Below, piece by piece: positions 55,810-64,000 of a stretch of DNA of 64,000 bases. This DNA comes from Phyllobacterium phragmitis (GTDB lineage Bacteria; Pseudomonadota; Alphaproteobacteria; Rhizobiales; Rhizobiaceae), in NCBI RefSeq assembly GCF_002980495.1, contig NZ_PVBR01000009.1:124001-188000 (forward strand), written 5' to 3'. Within the stretch, counting starts at the first letter, position 1. Each line of letters starts with the position of its first letter. The position numbers and the translations under genes were made by a program. Below the pieces are notes generated by a model. That model made no database searches. It was not told the DNA's origin and saw nothing but the letters and a program-made list of their open reading frames with translations.

Positions 55810-56802
55810 ATGATCAAGACGAACCTGAAGAGACGCGGCTTTCTGGCCGCAATGCTTGCGACCTGCGTTACCCTGGCGGCTTTGGCGCCGGGCCTCGCCG
55901 AAGCCAAGACACTGAAGCTCGGCCATCTCGGCAATGAGGACAATTCCTGGCACAAGGCGGCGCTGAAATTCGCCGAAGAGGTGAAGGCCCGCACCAATGG
56001 CGAACTCGAAGTGCAGGTCTTTCCGAACGAGCAACTCGGCAAGGAAACCGATCTCATCAAAGGTCTGCAGCTTGGAACGGTCGATTTCACCATCACGGGC
56101 GAATCCCTGCAGAATTGGACGCCCTACGCTTCGCTCCTCGCCGTTCCCTATGCGCTCCGCGACAGCGAGCATATGCGCAAGGTGGTCGAGGGACCGATCG
56201 GCGAGAAGATCGCCGCCGAAATTGAAGCCAAGGCCAAGCTGGTGCCGCTCACCTGGTTCGAACGCGGTCCGCGTGAACTGACCTCCAACAGGCCGATCAA
56301 ATCACCCGACGATCTCAACGGACTGAAGCTGCGCGTGCCGAATGTCCCGCTGTTCGTCTCGGTTTGGGAGGCGCTCGGCGCCAAGCCGACGCCGATGGCT
56401 TTCTCGGAAGTCTTCACCGGCCTGCAAAGTCATGTCATCGACGCCCAGGAAAACCCCCTCGCATTGATCCGCTCGGCAAGCTTCTATGAAGTCCAGCGCT
56501 ATGTGAATATGACGGATCATGTGCGCAGCTGGATTTACCTCGTCGGCAGCCAGCGCCTGATGAACGGCCTGAGCGATGAGCAGCGCAAGGCTGTGATGGA
56601 AGCCGCCAAGGCGGCACAGGCTTACGAGCACGAGCTTTTCCTTGCCGATGAAGAACGCTTCAAGAGTGAGTTGGAAAGCAAGGGCATGGAGTTCGTCGAG
56701 GTCGACAAGGCGGCATTTGCGAAAAAAGCAAAGGCGGCGGTGGTCAAGGCGCTCGATCCGAGCGTCGTGCCGCTCTATGAAGAGATGCTGGCCGTCAAGT
56801 AA
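55810..56802 (+). CDS. TRAP transporter solute-binding protein (DctP)
   Basis: 330 residues. Signal peptide (RRGFLAAMLATCVTLAALAP, cleavage near AEA-KTL), then LKLGHLGNEDNSWHKAALKF and the DctP core: FPNEQLGKETDLIKGLQLGT, LNGLKLRVPNVPLFVSVWEA, AFSEVFTGLQSHVIDAQENP with the conserved carboxylate-binding Arg (LRVP). AAGGGAGGA precedes ATG 55810. Binds an acid sugar or organic acid. Separated from the membrane genes by a hairpin-rich repeat. Confidence 0.93.
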   Translation: MIKTNLKRRGFLAAMLATCVTLAALAPGLAEAKTLKLGHLGNEDNSWHKAALKFAEEVKARTNGELEVQVFPNEQLGKETDLIKGLQLGTVDFTITGESLQNWTPYASLLAVPYALRDSEHMRKVVEGPIGEKIAAEIEAKAKLVPLTWFERGPRELTSNRPIKSPDDLNGLKLRVPNVPLFVSVWEALGAKPTPMAFSEVFTGLQSHVIDAQENPLALIRSASFYEVQRYVNMTDHVRSWIYLVGSQRLMNGLSDEQRKAVMEAAKAAQAYEHELFLADEERFKSELESKGMEFVEVDKAAFAKKAKAAVVKALDPSVVPLYEEMLAVK

Positions 56803-56832
56803 GCGTCCAAGCTGTTCGAAATGCGGGCCGCC

Positions 56833-56937
56833 CTAGAGCATCCCGCTTTCAGGTGGAAACGCCGAAAGCGGATAAGGTGCTCTAGATTCAAAGTGCTAGA
56901 GCGTCCTTTGCGCGTTCAATTGAACACGCGGCGCTCT
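56833..56937. repeat. Double palindromic intergenic repeat between dctP and dctQ
   Basis: First stem: CTAGAGCA (56833-56840) with TGCTCTAG (56878-56885), plus CCGCTTTC (56843-56850) with GAAAGCGG (56864-56871). Second: AGAGCG (56898-56903) with CGCTCT (56932-56937) around CGTTCAATTGAACACG. CTAGAGC-type mosaics like this are dispersed in Brucella and rhizobial genomes (recalled). Its place inside an operon suggests it tunes expression of binding protein versus membrane subunits. Confidence 0.75.
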
Positions 56938-56974
56938 GGTCTCCGGGCGGCCACCTTTTCAAGGATCTGATACC

Positions 56975-57469
56975 ATGAAAAACCTGTTCGGGAAAATCAT
57001 CGAGGGCGTTGCGGTTCTGTGCAGGGTCGGCACGGTTATCGCCTTTGCCGTGCTGATCGTCATGGTGACCCTGCAGGTTCTGGGCCGCGTTCCCGGGATT
57101 GCGGCTCCGATCTGGACGGAAGAAGTGTCGCGCTTCGCCCTGCTCTATCTGGTCGCGTTCTCCTGCGGCCTTGCCGCGCTGGACGGGGAACTGGTCAATG
57201 TCGATCTCTTCACAGCAACCCTGCCCGTCAAGGTGCAGGCCGCCATCGACAAGCTCGTGGATGTCGCCGTGATCGTCTTTTCGCTGGCGATCATTCCCGG
57301 CGCCTATGCCTATGTCCTCAACAGCTTCGGCGAACGGGCCCGCTCGTTCGATGCGCCGATGGTCATCGTCTATATCACCATCCTCATCATCCCCGTCTCG
57401 CTTGCCTTCTTCTATCTCGCCCGGCTCCTCGGCTTCGGCAAACCGATGCAACATCAGGAGACGCTGTAA
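56975..57469 (+). CDS. TRAP transporter small membrane subunit (DctQ)
   Basis: 164 residues, four membrane helices. First helix near 17-37 (TVIAFAVLIVMVTLQVLGRV) followed by WTEEVSRFALLYLVAFSCGL, the DctQ signature. The stop overlaps the next start (TAATG). Works with DctM as the sodium- or proton-driven importer. Confidence 0.93.
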   Translation: MKNLFGKIIEGVAVLCRVGTVIAFAVLIVMVTLQVLGRVPGIAAPIWTEEVSRFALLYLVAFSCGLAALDGELVNVDLFTATLPVKVQAAIDKLVDVAVIVFSLAIIPGAYAYVLNSFGERARSFDAPMVIVYITILIIPVSLAFFYLARLLGFGKPMQHQETL

Positions 57470-58746
57470 TGCTGGTCGCAGCCCTTTTCGGCACCTTTAT
57501 CATCTGTCTGGCGCTCGGCGTTCCCGTCGCCATCACACTCGGCATTTCCTCGGCGGTCTACCTGTTTCTGGCCGACATCGACCTGACGGTGGTCTCGCAG
57601 TTCATGTTTTCGGGTATGGACAGCTTCGTGCTGCTTTGCATCCCCGGTTTCGTGCTGGCCGGCAATCTGATGAACAATGGCGGCATCACCGACCAGATCG
57701 TCCGCTTCGGCAATGCCCTTGTCGGCCATATCCGGGGCGGGCTTGGCCTTGCCAACGTCACCGGATCGATGATCTTCGCCGGCATCTCCGGAACGGCCGT
57801 GTCGGAGACCGCTTCGATCGGCTCGGTGATGATCCCGGCCATGAAGAAATCCGGCTATGGCGCAGGCTTCGCCTCGGCGCTGACCGCCGCGGCGTCGACG
57901 GTCGGCCCGATCATTCCGCCCTCGGTGCCGATGATCATCGTCGGCACGCTGACCGGCCTGTCCGTCGGCCGCATGTTCCTTGCCGGCGCCATCCCCGGCC
58001 TCATGATGGGCCTTGGCATGATGCTGACGGTCTACATCATTGCCCGGATGCGCAATTACCCAAAGGGCAAATGGGTCGGTTTTCGCGAGGTTTTTGTCTC
58101 CGGAAAGGCCGCCTTCTGGGCGGTGCTGATGACCGTGATCATCCTGTTCGGTATTGTCGGCGGCGTCTTCACACCCACCGAGGCGTCGATCGTCGCCTCG
58201 CTCTATGCGTTTGCCGTCGGCCTCTTCATCTATAAAGGCTTCAGGCTCCGCGACGTGCCGCGTATCATGCTGGAATCCGCCGTCGGCTCGGGTGCGCTGA
58301 TCCTTTTGGTCGGCCTCGCCAATGTGTTCGGCTGGATCCTCACCAGCGAGCAGATCCCGCAGATGATCGCCGGTGCGATGCTGTCGGTGACGGACAACAA
58401 ATATCTGATCCTGCTGATGATCAACGTGCTGCTTCTCTTCGTCGGCACGTTCATGGAGACGATCGCCGCGCTGATCATCCTGTTTCCGCCGCTGCTCGCG
58501 GTGGCGCTGCAGGTCGGCATCGATCCGGTGCAATTCGCCATCATTGCCATCATCAATCTGATGATCGGCCTGACCACCCCGCCGGTCGGCATCTGCCTGT
58601 TCGTCGCGGGAAATATCGGCAAGGTGCCGCTCAGCGTCATCAGCCGCGAGGTTCTGCCCTTCATCCTCAGCAATCTCATCGTGCTGATGCTGGTGACCTT
58701 CATTCCGGCGCTGTCCCTGTGGCTGCCCTCCATTTTCTTTGATTGA
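57469..58746 (+). CDS. TRAP transporter large membrane subunit (DctM)
   Basis: 425 residues with about 12 helices. Typical features: FVLAGNLMNNGGITDQIVRF, GSMIFAGISGTAVSETASIG, AAASTVGPIIPPSVPMIIVG. ATG 57469 overlaps the dctQ stop, with CAGGAG upstream. Forms the transport channel of the TRAP system. Next gene starts 7 bases after its stop. Confidence 0.95.
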   Translation: MLVAALFGTFIICLALGVPVAITLGISSAVYLFLADIDLTVVSQFMFSGMDSFVLLCIPGFVLAGNLMNNGGITDQIVRFGNALVGHIRGGLGLANVTGSMIFAGISGTAVSETASIGSVMIPAMKKSGYGAGFASALTAAASTVGPIIPPSVPMIIVGTLTGLSVGRMFLAGAIPGLMMGLGMMLTVYIIARMRNYPKGKWVGFREVFVSGKAAFWAVLMTVIILFGIVGGVFTPTEASIVASLYAFAVGLFIYKGFRLRDVPRIMLESAVGSGALILLVGLANVFGWILTSEQIPQMIAGAMLSVTDNKYLILLMINVLLLFVGTFMETIAALIILFPPLLAVALQVGIDPVQFAIIAIINLMIGLTTPPVGICLFVAGNIGKVPLSVISREVLPFILSNLIVLMLVTFIPALSLWLPSIFFD

Positions 58747-58753
58747 GCACGAT

Positions 58754-60235
58754 ATGACCCAGAGACTTGACAGTGAAACGCTGAAAAATGCGAAGGCTCG
58801 CCTTCCCGGCTTCGACAGAGCGAGATTAACGCCCGGCATCGTCCATATCGGCCTCGGCGCTTTCTTCCGCGCCCATGGCGTCGTCTATAATGACGATGCA
58901 ATCGAGACCGATCCGGCGGCGCACAATGGCTGGGGGATCATCGGCGTCAGCTTGCGCAGCCCTTCACAGCGTGACAAGCTTGCGCCGCAGGATGGCCTCT
59001 ACACCACGGTGGAGCGTTCGGCTTCCGGCGACCGACCGCGTATCATGGGATCGCTGCTGCAAGCGATCGTGGCGCCGGAAGATCCCAAGAGTCTCGTCGA
59101 TACTCTGGCCGATCCCGGCATTCGCATCGTGACCATCACGGTCACCGAAAAGGGCTACTGCCATGATCCGGCGACGGGACGGCTCAATCCGGCGCATCCC
59201 GATATCGTCCATGATCTGGAACATCCCGAGCGGCCCATGTCCCTCCTCGGCTTCCTCGTCGCCGCGCTGAAATTACGTCGGGAGCGCGGGATTGCCCCGT
59301 TCACAATCATCAGCTGTGACAATCTTCCTTCCAATGGCAAGCTGCTGCGCGGTCTCGTCCGCGATTTCGCCGCGCTCCGTGATGATGGCCTTGCCACATG
59401 GATCGAGAGCACGGTCGCTTTTCCGAGCACGATGGTCGACCGCATCGTTCCCGCTTCGACCGATGATGATCTGGCGTTGACCCTCGATCTCACCGGTTTG
59501 CAGGACTTGGCGCCGGTCATTCACGAGCCTTTCCGCCAATGGGTCATAGAGGATGTTTTCGGTGCGGCGGAGCGGCCTGCCTGGGAGCGCGCCGGAGCCC
59601 AGTTCGTCGCCGATGTCGAGCCGTTCGAACTGATGAAGCTGCGCATGCTCAACGGTTCGCATTCGGCGCTCGCCTATCTCGGCTTCCTCTCAGGCTTTCA
59701 GACCATATCGCAGACAGTGGCCGATCCGGCGTTCAGGAATTTCCTCGCCGGTCTGTGGCGCGACGAGATCATCCCGACCGTGCCCACGCCTGATGGAACC
59801 GATCTTGAAGCCTATGCGGGCCAGTTGCTCGAGCGCTATTCAAACCCCGCCATCAGCCATCGCACCGCGCAGATCGCCATGGACGGATCGCAGAAGCTGC
59901 CGCAGCGCATCCTCGGCACCATCCGCGACCGGCTGCAGGCCGGCCAACCATGGGACCGCCTTGCGCTGATCGTCGCGGCCTTCATCGCTTACACCAGCGG
60001 CACGGACGAAAAGGGCCAGCCCATCGACGTCAAGGACCCGCTTGCCGACCGGCTTAAGGCGGACGGGCAGGATCCCGCCGCCCATGTGCGACGCGTGGCA
60101 TCCATCGAAAGCATATTCGGCACCGACCTCGGAAAAAACGAACAGTTCCTGGACGGGGTTGAAGCCGCCTATCGCAAGCTTTTGGTCGATGGCTCGCACG
60201 CGGCGGTCAGCGCAATCAATCAGACGGCGGAATAG
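58754..60235 (+). CDS. uxuB: D-mannonate oxidoreductase / fructuronate reductase (mannitol dehydrogenase family)
   Basis: 493 residues of the long-chain mannitol dehydrogenase family. N-terminal dinucleotide site GIVHIGLGAFFRAHGVVYND; catalytic region FPSTMVDRIVPASTDDDL and KLRMLNGSHSALAYLGFL with the conserved Lys, Asn and His. Reduces fructuronate to mannonate. Placed between TRAP genes and uxuA, the dehydratase that uses its product. ATG 58754 follows the dctM stop by 7 bases. Confidence 0.9.
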   Translation: MTQRLDSETLKNAKARLPGFDRARLTPGIVHIGLGAFFRAHGVVYNDDAIETDPAAHNGWGIIGVSLRSPSQRDKLAPQDGLYTTVERSASGDRPRIMGSLLQAIVAPEDPKSLVDTLADPGIRIVTITVTEKGYCHDPATGRLNPAHPDIVHDLEHPERPMSLLGFLVAALKLRRERGIAPFTIISCDNLPSNGKLLRGLVRDFAALRDDGLATWIESTVAFPSTMVDRIVPASTDDDLALTLDLTGLQDLAPVIHEPFRQWVIEDVFGAAERPAWERAGAQFVADVEPFELMKLRMLNGSHSALAYLGFLSGFQTISQTVADPAFRNFLAGLWRDEIIPTVPTPDGTDLEAYAGQLLERYSNPAISHRTAQIAMDGSQKLPQRILGTIRDRLQAGQPWDRLALIVAAFIAYTSGTDEKGQPIDVKDPLADRLKADGQDPAAHVRRVASIESIFGTDLGKNEQFLDGVEAAYRKLLVDGSHAAVSAINQTAE

Positions 60236-60240
60236 GACAA

Positions 60241-61470
60241 ATGGCAGACCAGATCGACGCAACCACCATGGAAGAATCTTGCACCATGGAAGAAACCTGG
60301 CGCTGGTTCGGGCCCGACGATGCCTGCGAGCTCAAGCACATCCGGCAGGCCGGCGCGCGCGGCATCGTCACCGCGCTCCATCACATTCCGTATGGTGAAA
60401 TCTGGACGACGGACGAGATCAAACGCCGTCAGGCAATCATCGGCGCCGATCCCTCGCTCGGACTGGAATGGCGCGTGGTCGAGAGCCTCCCGATCCACGA
60501 AGACATCAAGATCGGCGCCGGCAACCTGACGCCGCTGTTCGATCATTACCGGCAGTCATTGCGCAATCTCGCGGCCTGCGGCCTGAAAATCATCTGCTAT
60601 AATTTCATGCCGATCCTCGACTGGACCCGCACCGAGCTTGCCGCACCCCTGCCCGGAGGCGGCACGGCGTTGCGCTTCAACCGGCATGAATACGCCGCCT
60701 TCGATTGCTACATGCTGAAACGGCCGGGCTCGGAAGACGAGCAGGACAGCATCACCCTCGACAGAGCGCGGGCGTGGATGGCCGCGTCTTCGGAAAGCGA
60801 CCGCGAAAAGCTGCTCGCCAATATCATGGCCGGCCTGCCCGGCGCCTATGCCCGCTACGATGTGCCGGGGCTGCGCGCCATGCTCGAGCGCTATCATGAC
60901 GTTTCGCGTGAACAGTTGCGCGAGAATTTCGCCCGCTTCCTGCGCGAAGTCATACCGACAGCCGAGGAGGTAGGCATCCGGCTTTGCGTGCACCCCGATG
61001 ATCCGCCGCGCCCGCTTTTCGGACTGGACCGGATCGTCTCGTCTGCCGACGACATCGATTTCATTCTGTCGGCGGTCCCCTCGCCCTCCAACGGCCTGAC
61101 GCTGTGCTCCGGCTCGCTTGGCGCAAACCCGGCCAACGATATTCCAGCCATCGCCGAACGCTTCGCCGACAAGATCCATTTCGCGCATCTGCGCAATGTG
61201 AAAAAGGATCCGGACGGTTCGTTCATGGAGGCCGATCATCTCGGCGGCGACACCGACATGGTCAAGCTGGTGCGTGTTCTGCTGCGCGAATGCCGCCGCC
61301 GCAAGGACGAAGGCCGCGCCGACTGGCGCATCCCCATGCGCCCCGACCATGGCCATGAACTGATCGGCGATCACACACGCAAAACCCATCCAGGCTACCC
61401 GATCATCGGCCGCCTGCGCGGGCTTGCGGAACTTCGCGGCGTGATGGCAGCTGTTGCGGCGGTGGATTGA
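60241..61470 (+). CDS. uxuA: Mannonate dehydratase
   Basis: 409 residues. WRWFGPDDACELKHIRQAGA and GIVTALHHIPYGEIW are the UxuA N-terminus; ICYNFMPILDWTRT, LCVHPDDPPRPLFGL, CSGSLGA and FAHLRNVKK carry the metal-binding His and Cys residues. Converts D-mannonate to 2-keto-3-deoxygluconate. E. coli UxuA starts at the equivalent of Met16 (ATG 60286), and a near-duplicate ACCATGGAAGAA occurs at 60268 and 60283, so either ATG 60241 or 60286 may be used. Confidence 0.94.
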   Translation: MADQIDATTMEESCTMEETWRWFGPDDACELKHIRQAGARGIVTALHHIPYGEIWTTDEIKRRQAIIGADPSLGLEWRVVESLPIHEDIKIGAGNLTPLFDHYRQSLRNLAACGLKIICYNFMPILDWTRTELAAPLPGGGTALRFNRHEYAAFDCYMLKRPGSEDEQDSITLDRARAWMAASSESDREKLLANIMAGLPGAYARYDVPGLRAMLERYHDVSREQLRENFARFLREVIPTAEEVGIRLCVHPDDPPRPLFGLDRIVSSADDIDFILSAVPSPSNGLTLCSGSLGANPANDIPAIAERFADKIHFAHLRNVKKDPDGSFMEADHLGGDTDMVKLVRVLLRECRRRKDEGRADWRIPMRPDHGHELIGDHTRKTHPGYPIIGRLRGLAELRGVMAAVAAVD

Positions 61471-61505
61471 GTCTGTCAGGGCTAGCTCGAAACAGCTCCC
61501 CCCTC

Positions 61506-61618
61506 GCCGTCATTCTCGGGCTTGTCCCGAGAATCTACCGTGGCTGATCGGCCAGGACCGTATTTGCTTCTCTTTTTTCTTATGGCAGATTCTCGGGACA
61601 AGCCCGAGAATGACGGCA
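61506..61618. repeat. Perfect 31-bp inverted repeat, 51-bp spacer
   Basis: The arm at 61506-61536 (GCCGTCATTCTCGGGCTTGT and onward) recurs exactly inverted at 61588-61618. Each arm also folds on itself (TTCTCGGG-CTTGT-CCCGAGAA). A common type of dispersed palindromic repeat in Brucella and rhizobia (recalled). Lying after uxuA and before the regulator gene, it may terminate or insulate transcription. Confidence 0.85.
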
Positions 61619-61688
61619 AGAAAAGGGGCGTTGTCCTGCCAGTGTCTCAATTAAACCATGACAGACTCTAGCACCAGGGAGAGGATAT

Positions 61689-62423
61689 TTGTCAGTTCAT
61701 CGGGCAGCAGACTGGACCAGTCCCATCGATCCGAAATCACCGATCGGGACGCAGGTTCACAGCCAGATAAAGCGGGCGATCCTGATGCTCGAACTGGCGC
61801 CGAACGAAGCCTTGAGCGAAAAGGAACTGTCGCTGAAGCTCGGCATCAGCCGTACGCCGGTGCGCGAAGCGCTGATCAAGCTGGCAGATGAAGGGCTGGT
61901 CGATATCTTTCCGCAGCGCGGGACCTATGTTTCGCCCATCCGGGTGGCGGAGGTGCTGGAAGCCCAGTTCATCCGCGAGGCTCTGGAAATTGCCGTCGTG
62001 CGCCGGGTCGCGCAAGATGCCGATGCGGCCTTTGCCGCCCGGCTCGATGAGCAGTTGCGGTTGCAGAAACAGGCCGCAGACGCTAGGAACCTCGATGATT
62101 TCATAGCGCTCGACGACCAGTTTCACCATGCATTCTCCGATATCGCCTCGTTGCCGCGAAGCTGGAAGGTCATACAGTCGGTGAAAAGTCAGCTCGATCG
62201 GGTCCGTTATCTGAGCCTGCCGCAGCCGGGGCATATCGAGCAGCTTTACATGCAGCATTCCGATATCGCCGCGGCGATGCAGGCGAATGATTCCGATCTG
62301 GCCGCCCGGCACATGAAGACGCATCTGCGGGAAGTCTTCCGCTCGATCGACAAGCTCGTCAAACAGCACCCATCGCTGTTCGGAGAGAAGGCTGGCGGGC
62401 CGGCGAACCGTCCGGCCCGGTAA
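61689..62423 (+). CDS. GntR-family regulator, FCD subfamily
   Basis: 244 residues. Winged helix GTQVHSQIKRAILMLELAPN, KLGISRTPVREALIKLADEG, and FCD domain with metal-site residues (ALDDQFHHAFSDIA, ARHMKTHLREVF). The TTG start at 61689 is supported by AGGGAGAGGA 5-10 bases upstream; no ATG in frame fits. Likely controls the uxu-TRAP cluster that it follows, like UxuR/ExuR-class regulators, with a hexonate or KDG as effector. Confidence 0.88.
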   Translation: MSVHRAADWTSPIDPKSPIGTQVHSQIKRAILMLELAPNEALSEKELSLKLGISRTPVREALIKLADEGLVDIFPQRGTYVSPIRVAEVLEAQFIREALEIAVVRRVAQDADAAFAARLDEQLRLQKQAADARNLDDFIALDDQFHHAFSDIASLPRSWKVIQSVKSQLDRVRYLSLPQPGHIEQLYMQHSDIAAAMQANDSDLAARHMKTHLREVFRSIDKLVKQHPSLFGEKAGGPANRPAR

Positions 62424-62478
62424 AGAATTCCGGACCATGGGAATGCCGGACCGGCCCAAGCCGATCCGGCTATAATCG

Positions 62479-63489
62479 CTACGATCTCAGGAAGGTGAGC
62501 AGATCGGCGTTGAGCTGCTCCTTATGGGTGTCGGCAAGGCCGTGCGGCGCGCCCGGATAGACCTTGAGCTCGGCATGCGGAACCAGCCGCTTCGAAGCGC
62601 GAGCCGCAGCGTCGATCGGCACGACCTGGTCGTCGTCGCCATGGACGATCAAGGTCGGCTTGTCGAACTTCTTCAGATCCTCGGTGAAATCGGTTTCCGA
62701 GAATGCCTTGATGGAGTCATAGGCGTTCTTGTGGCCGGACTGCATGCCCTGCAGCCAGAACGAGTCGATCATGCCCTGGGAAACCTTCGCGCCGGGCCGG
62801 TTGAAGCCGAAGAACGGGCCGCTGGCGAGATCCTGATAAAGCTTCGAGCGGTCGGTGATGCTGGCGGCGCGAAGTCCGTCGAAAACATCGATCGGCAGAC
62901 CGCCGGGATTGGCATTGGTCTTGAGCATCAGCGGCGGCACCGCCGAGATCAGGCCGATCTTGGCGACCCGCCCGGTACCGTGCCGGCCGATATAACGCGC
63001 CACCTCGCCGCCGCCGGTCGAAAAGCCGAAGAGCGAGACGTTCTGGAGATCGAGCGCCTCGATCACCTGCGCCAGATCGTCGGCATAATGATCCATGTCG
63101 TTGCCGTCCCAGGGCTGGCTGGACCGGCCATGGCCGCGCCGGTCATGGGTGACGACGCGGAAGCCGTTCGACGCGAGATGGAAAGCCTGGGACTCCCAGC
63201 TGTCGGAACTGAGTGGCCAACCATGGCTGAGGACGACGGGCTGACCCTTCCCCCAGTCTTTGTAATAGATCTCGACGCCGTCGCGGGTGGTGATGGTGCT
63301 CATGGTTCTTGCTCCTTGTGTTCGGGTTGCTTGTGCTTGGGTTTCAGGGGTGGAGAGAGTATGTCCGCCGGCCCTTGCGGTCGCGGCGGCAATAAGGGGA
63401 AACGCGGCGATGCTCGCGCCGGCGAAAAGAATCCGCCGCCGGGAGACGATACCCGCGCGCTCGGGCTGATCAGACGAAATCACGCTCAT
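62479..63489 (-). CDS. Alpha/beta hydrolase (non-haem chloroperoxidase/arylesterase type) with Tat leader
   Basis: 336 residues. Tat-like leader [20 protein letters not shown], linker, then the hydrolase from about residue 63 ([20 protein letters not shown]). Nucleophile elbow GFSTGGGE, acid in HGDDDQVVP, His in [21 protein letters not shown] is the oxyanion region. Cofactor-free perhydrolase/esterase family. ATG at 63303 could make a leaderless form. Divergent from an OhrR-type gene with palindromes between, so probably induced by organic peroxide. Confidence 0.9.
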   Translation of the reverse strand: MSVISSDQPERAGIVSRRRILFAGASIAAFPLIAAATARAGGHTLSTPETQAQATRTQGARTMSTITTRDGVEIYYKDWGKGQPVVLSHGWPLSSDSWESQAFHLASNGFRVVTHDRRGHGRSSQPWDGNDMDHYADDLAQVIEALDLQNVSLFGFSTGGGEVARYIGRHGTGRVAKIGLISAVPPLMLKTNANPGGLPIDVFDGLRAASITDRSKLYQDLASGPFFGFNRPGAKVSQGMIDSFWLQGMQSGHKNAYDSIKAFSETDFTEDLKKFDKPTLIVHGDDDQVVPIDAAARASKRLVPHAELKVYPGAPHGLADTHKEQLNADLLTFLRS

Positions 63490-63517
63490 GGCTGCTCCTC
63501 AATCAGTTTTATTGCTA

Positions 63518-63538
63518 CACGATTTAATCGTGCACGAT
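63518..63538. promoter_or_regulatory. Overlapping palindromes, candidate OhrR operator 1
   Basis: CACGAT-TTA-ATCGTG (63518-63532) overlaps ATCGTGCACGAT (63527-63538), a perfect 12-bp palindrome. They lie 30-50 bases upstream of the hydrolase ATG and share the CACGAT unit with site 2. Confidence 0.65.
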
Positions 63539-63580
63539 ATAAATACATCGTCATTTGCCGATGTCAAGCGCTTGCGATAA

Positions 63581-63607
63581 GATCGTGTGCGATATATATG
63601 CACGATC
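63581..63607. promoter_or_regulatory. Inverted repeat, candidate OhrR operator 2
   Basis: GATCGTG (63581-63587) and CACGATC (63601-63607) flank 13 AT-rich bases (TGCGATATATATG) that could include a -10 element. It ends 17 bases before the OhrR-type ATG. Confidence 0.65.
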
Positions 63608-63624
63608 AAGTGATGAGGTGCGCC

Positions 63625-64000
63625 ATGCCCAGACCCGAAGATGACCACAAGCCGGACGATGCCCTGAAACTGGGCGATTTCCTTTGTTTTGCCGTCTACT
63701 CCGCCAATCACGCGTTCAACCGCGTCTACAAGCCCCTGCTGGACAAGCTCGGCCTGACCTATCCGCAATATCTGGTCATGGTCCTGCTCTGGACGCAGGA
63801 TGACCAGACGGTCGGCAATCTCGGTGAAAAGCTGTTTCTTGAATCAAGCACACTCACGCCTCTGCTCAAACGGCTGGAAGCGCTGGGGCACATCAAGCGC
63901 AGCCGCGATCCCGTCGACGAGCGCCAGGTACGGGTACAACTGACCGACAAGGGCCGAGCACTCCGCGAAAACGCGCTGGATATCCCGCCGTGCATCCTTG
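63625..64000 (+). CDS. OhrR-like MarR-family regulator, C-terminus outside the window
   Basis: The 125 visible residues include the OhrR-type segment [20 protein letters not shown] with the peroxide-sensing Cys21, and the winged helix [20 protein letters not shown] with wing [17 protein letters not shown]. OhrR represses genes for organic hydroperoxide defence until the Cys is oxidised. Palindromes lie directly upstream, and the Tat hydrolase is divergent; the usual ohr gene is not in the window. Confidence 0.88.
   Translation, partial: MPRPEDDHKPDDALKLGDFLCFAVYSANHAFNRVYKPLLDKLGLTYPQYLVMVLLWTQDDQTVGNLGEKLFLESSTLTPLLKRLEALGHIKRSRDPVDERQVRVQLTDKGRALRENALDIPPCIL

Noticed and set aside
57454-58839. 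461-residue minus-strand frame opposite dctM
   Set aside because: Antisense shadow (Asp/Arg/His/Gln-rich); no domain or ribosome site.

Overview
The window looks like a chromosomal or megaplasmid accessory region of an alphaproteobacterium of the Hyphomicrobiales, most likely Brucellaceae (Ochrobactrum-like Brucella) or a close rhizobial relative. This is inferred from the moderately high GC, the density of ABC and TRAP importers, a three-gene N-acetylglutaminylglutamine amide (NAGGN) operon, RirA/Irr-like iron boxes, and several kinds of palindromic intergenic repeats typical of Brucella and rhizobia. No rRNA, tRNA or CRISPR array was seen.

Layout. 1-3.8 kb: start of a peptide-type solute-binding protein and a sugar ABC transporter (ATPase, two permeases) whose ATPase seems frameshifted at its start. 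3.9-5.0 kb: decayed carboxylesterase with a palindromic repeat at its 3' end. 5.1-10.7 kb: a three-domain glycosyltransferase, a small hypothetical protein and an OmpR/EnvZ-type two-component pair. 10.7-17.9 kb: a gene graveyard with fragments of an SDR, two transposases, an RND pump, a methyltransferase and a LysR regulator, a tandem duplication of a resorcylate-decarboxylase-like amidohydrolase, and one intact ISL3-family element. 17.9-23.8 kb: a dipeptide-type ABC operon ending in a metallophosphodiesterase gene. 23.8-25.6 kb: more remnants. 25.6-30.7 kb: an orphan small gene, a RES/Xre toxin-antitoxin pair and a marR-emrA-emrB drug efflux operon. 30.7-34.6 kb: an iron-siderophore-type ABC importer divergent from a methyltransferase.

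34.6-38.0 kb: L-idonate/gluconate catabolism (idnD divergent from idnO, gluconokinase and a hydroxyisobutyrate-dehydrogenase-family gene) with a GntR/IdnR-like palindrome between -35 and -10. 38.0-39.9 kb: recQ. 40.0-47.5 kb: FCD-type regulator, a dipeptide-type ABC operon with a permease-ATPase fusion, and a divergent N-carbamoyl-amino-acid/allantoate hydrolase. 47.5-52.8 kb: MarR regulator divergent from the NAGGN osmoprotectant operon, with a perfect palindrome between them. 52.9-54.6 kb: L,D-transpeptidase and LysR regulator. 54.7-62.4 kb: an alcohol dehydrogenase, TRAP transporter, uxuB, uxuA and GntR regulator set that fits uptake and oxidation of a hexonate such as L-gulonate to 2-keto-3-deoxygluconate. 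62.5-64.0 kb: a Tat-type alpha/beta hydrolase divergent from a truncated OhrR-like regulator, with strong palindromes between them.

The recurring theme is importer, catabolic enzymes and local regulator modules, each with a visible candidate operator, separated by decayed and repeat-rich DNA. I found no clear new system. The best candidates for something less described are the importer-phosphodiesterase operon with a 31-base palindrome embedded in its ATPase gene, the duplicated Tat amidohydrolases that lack a family metal ligand, and the operator architecture of several loci.
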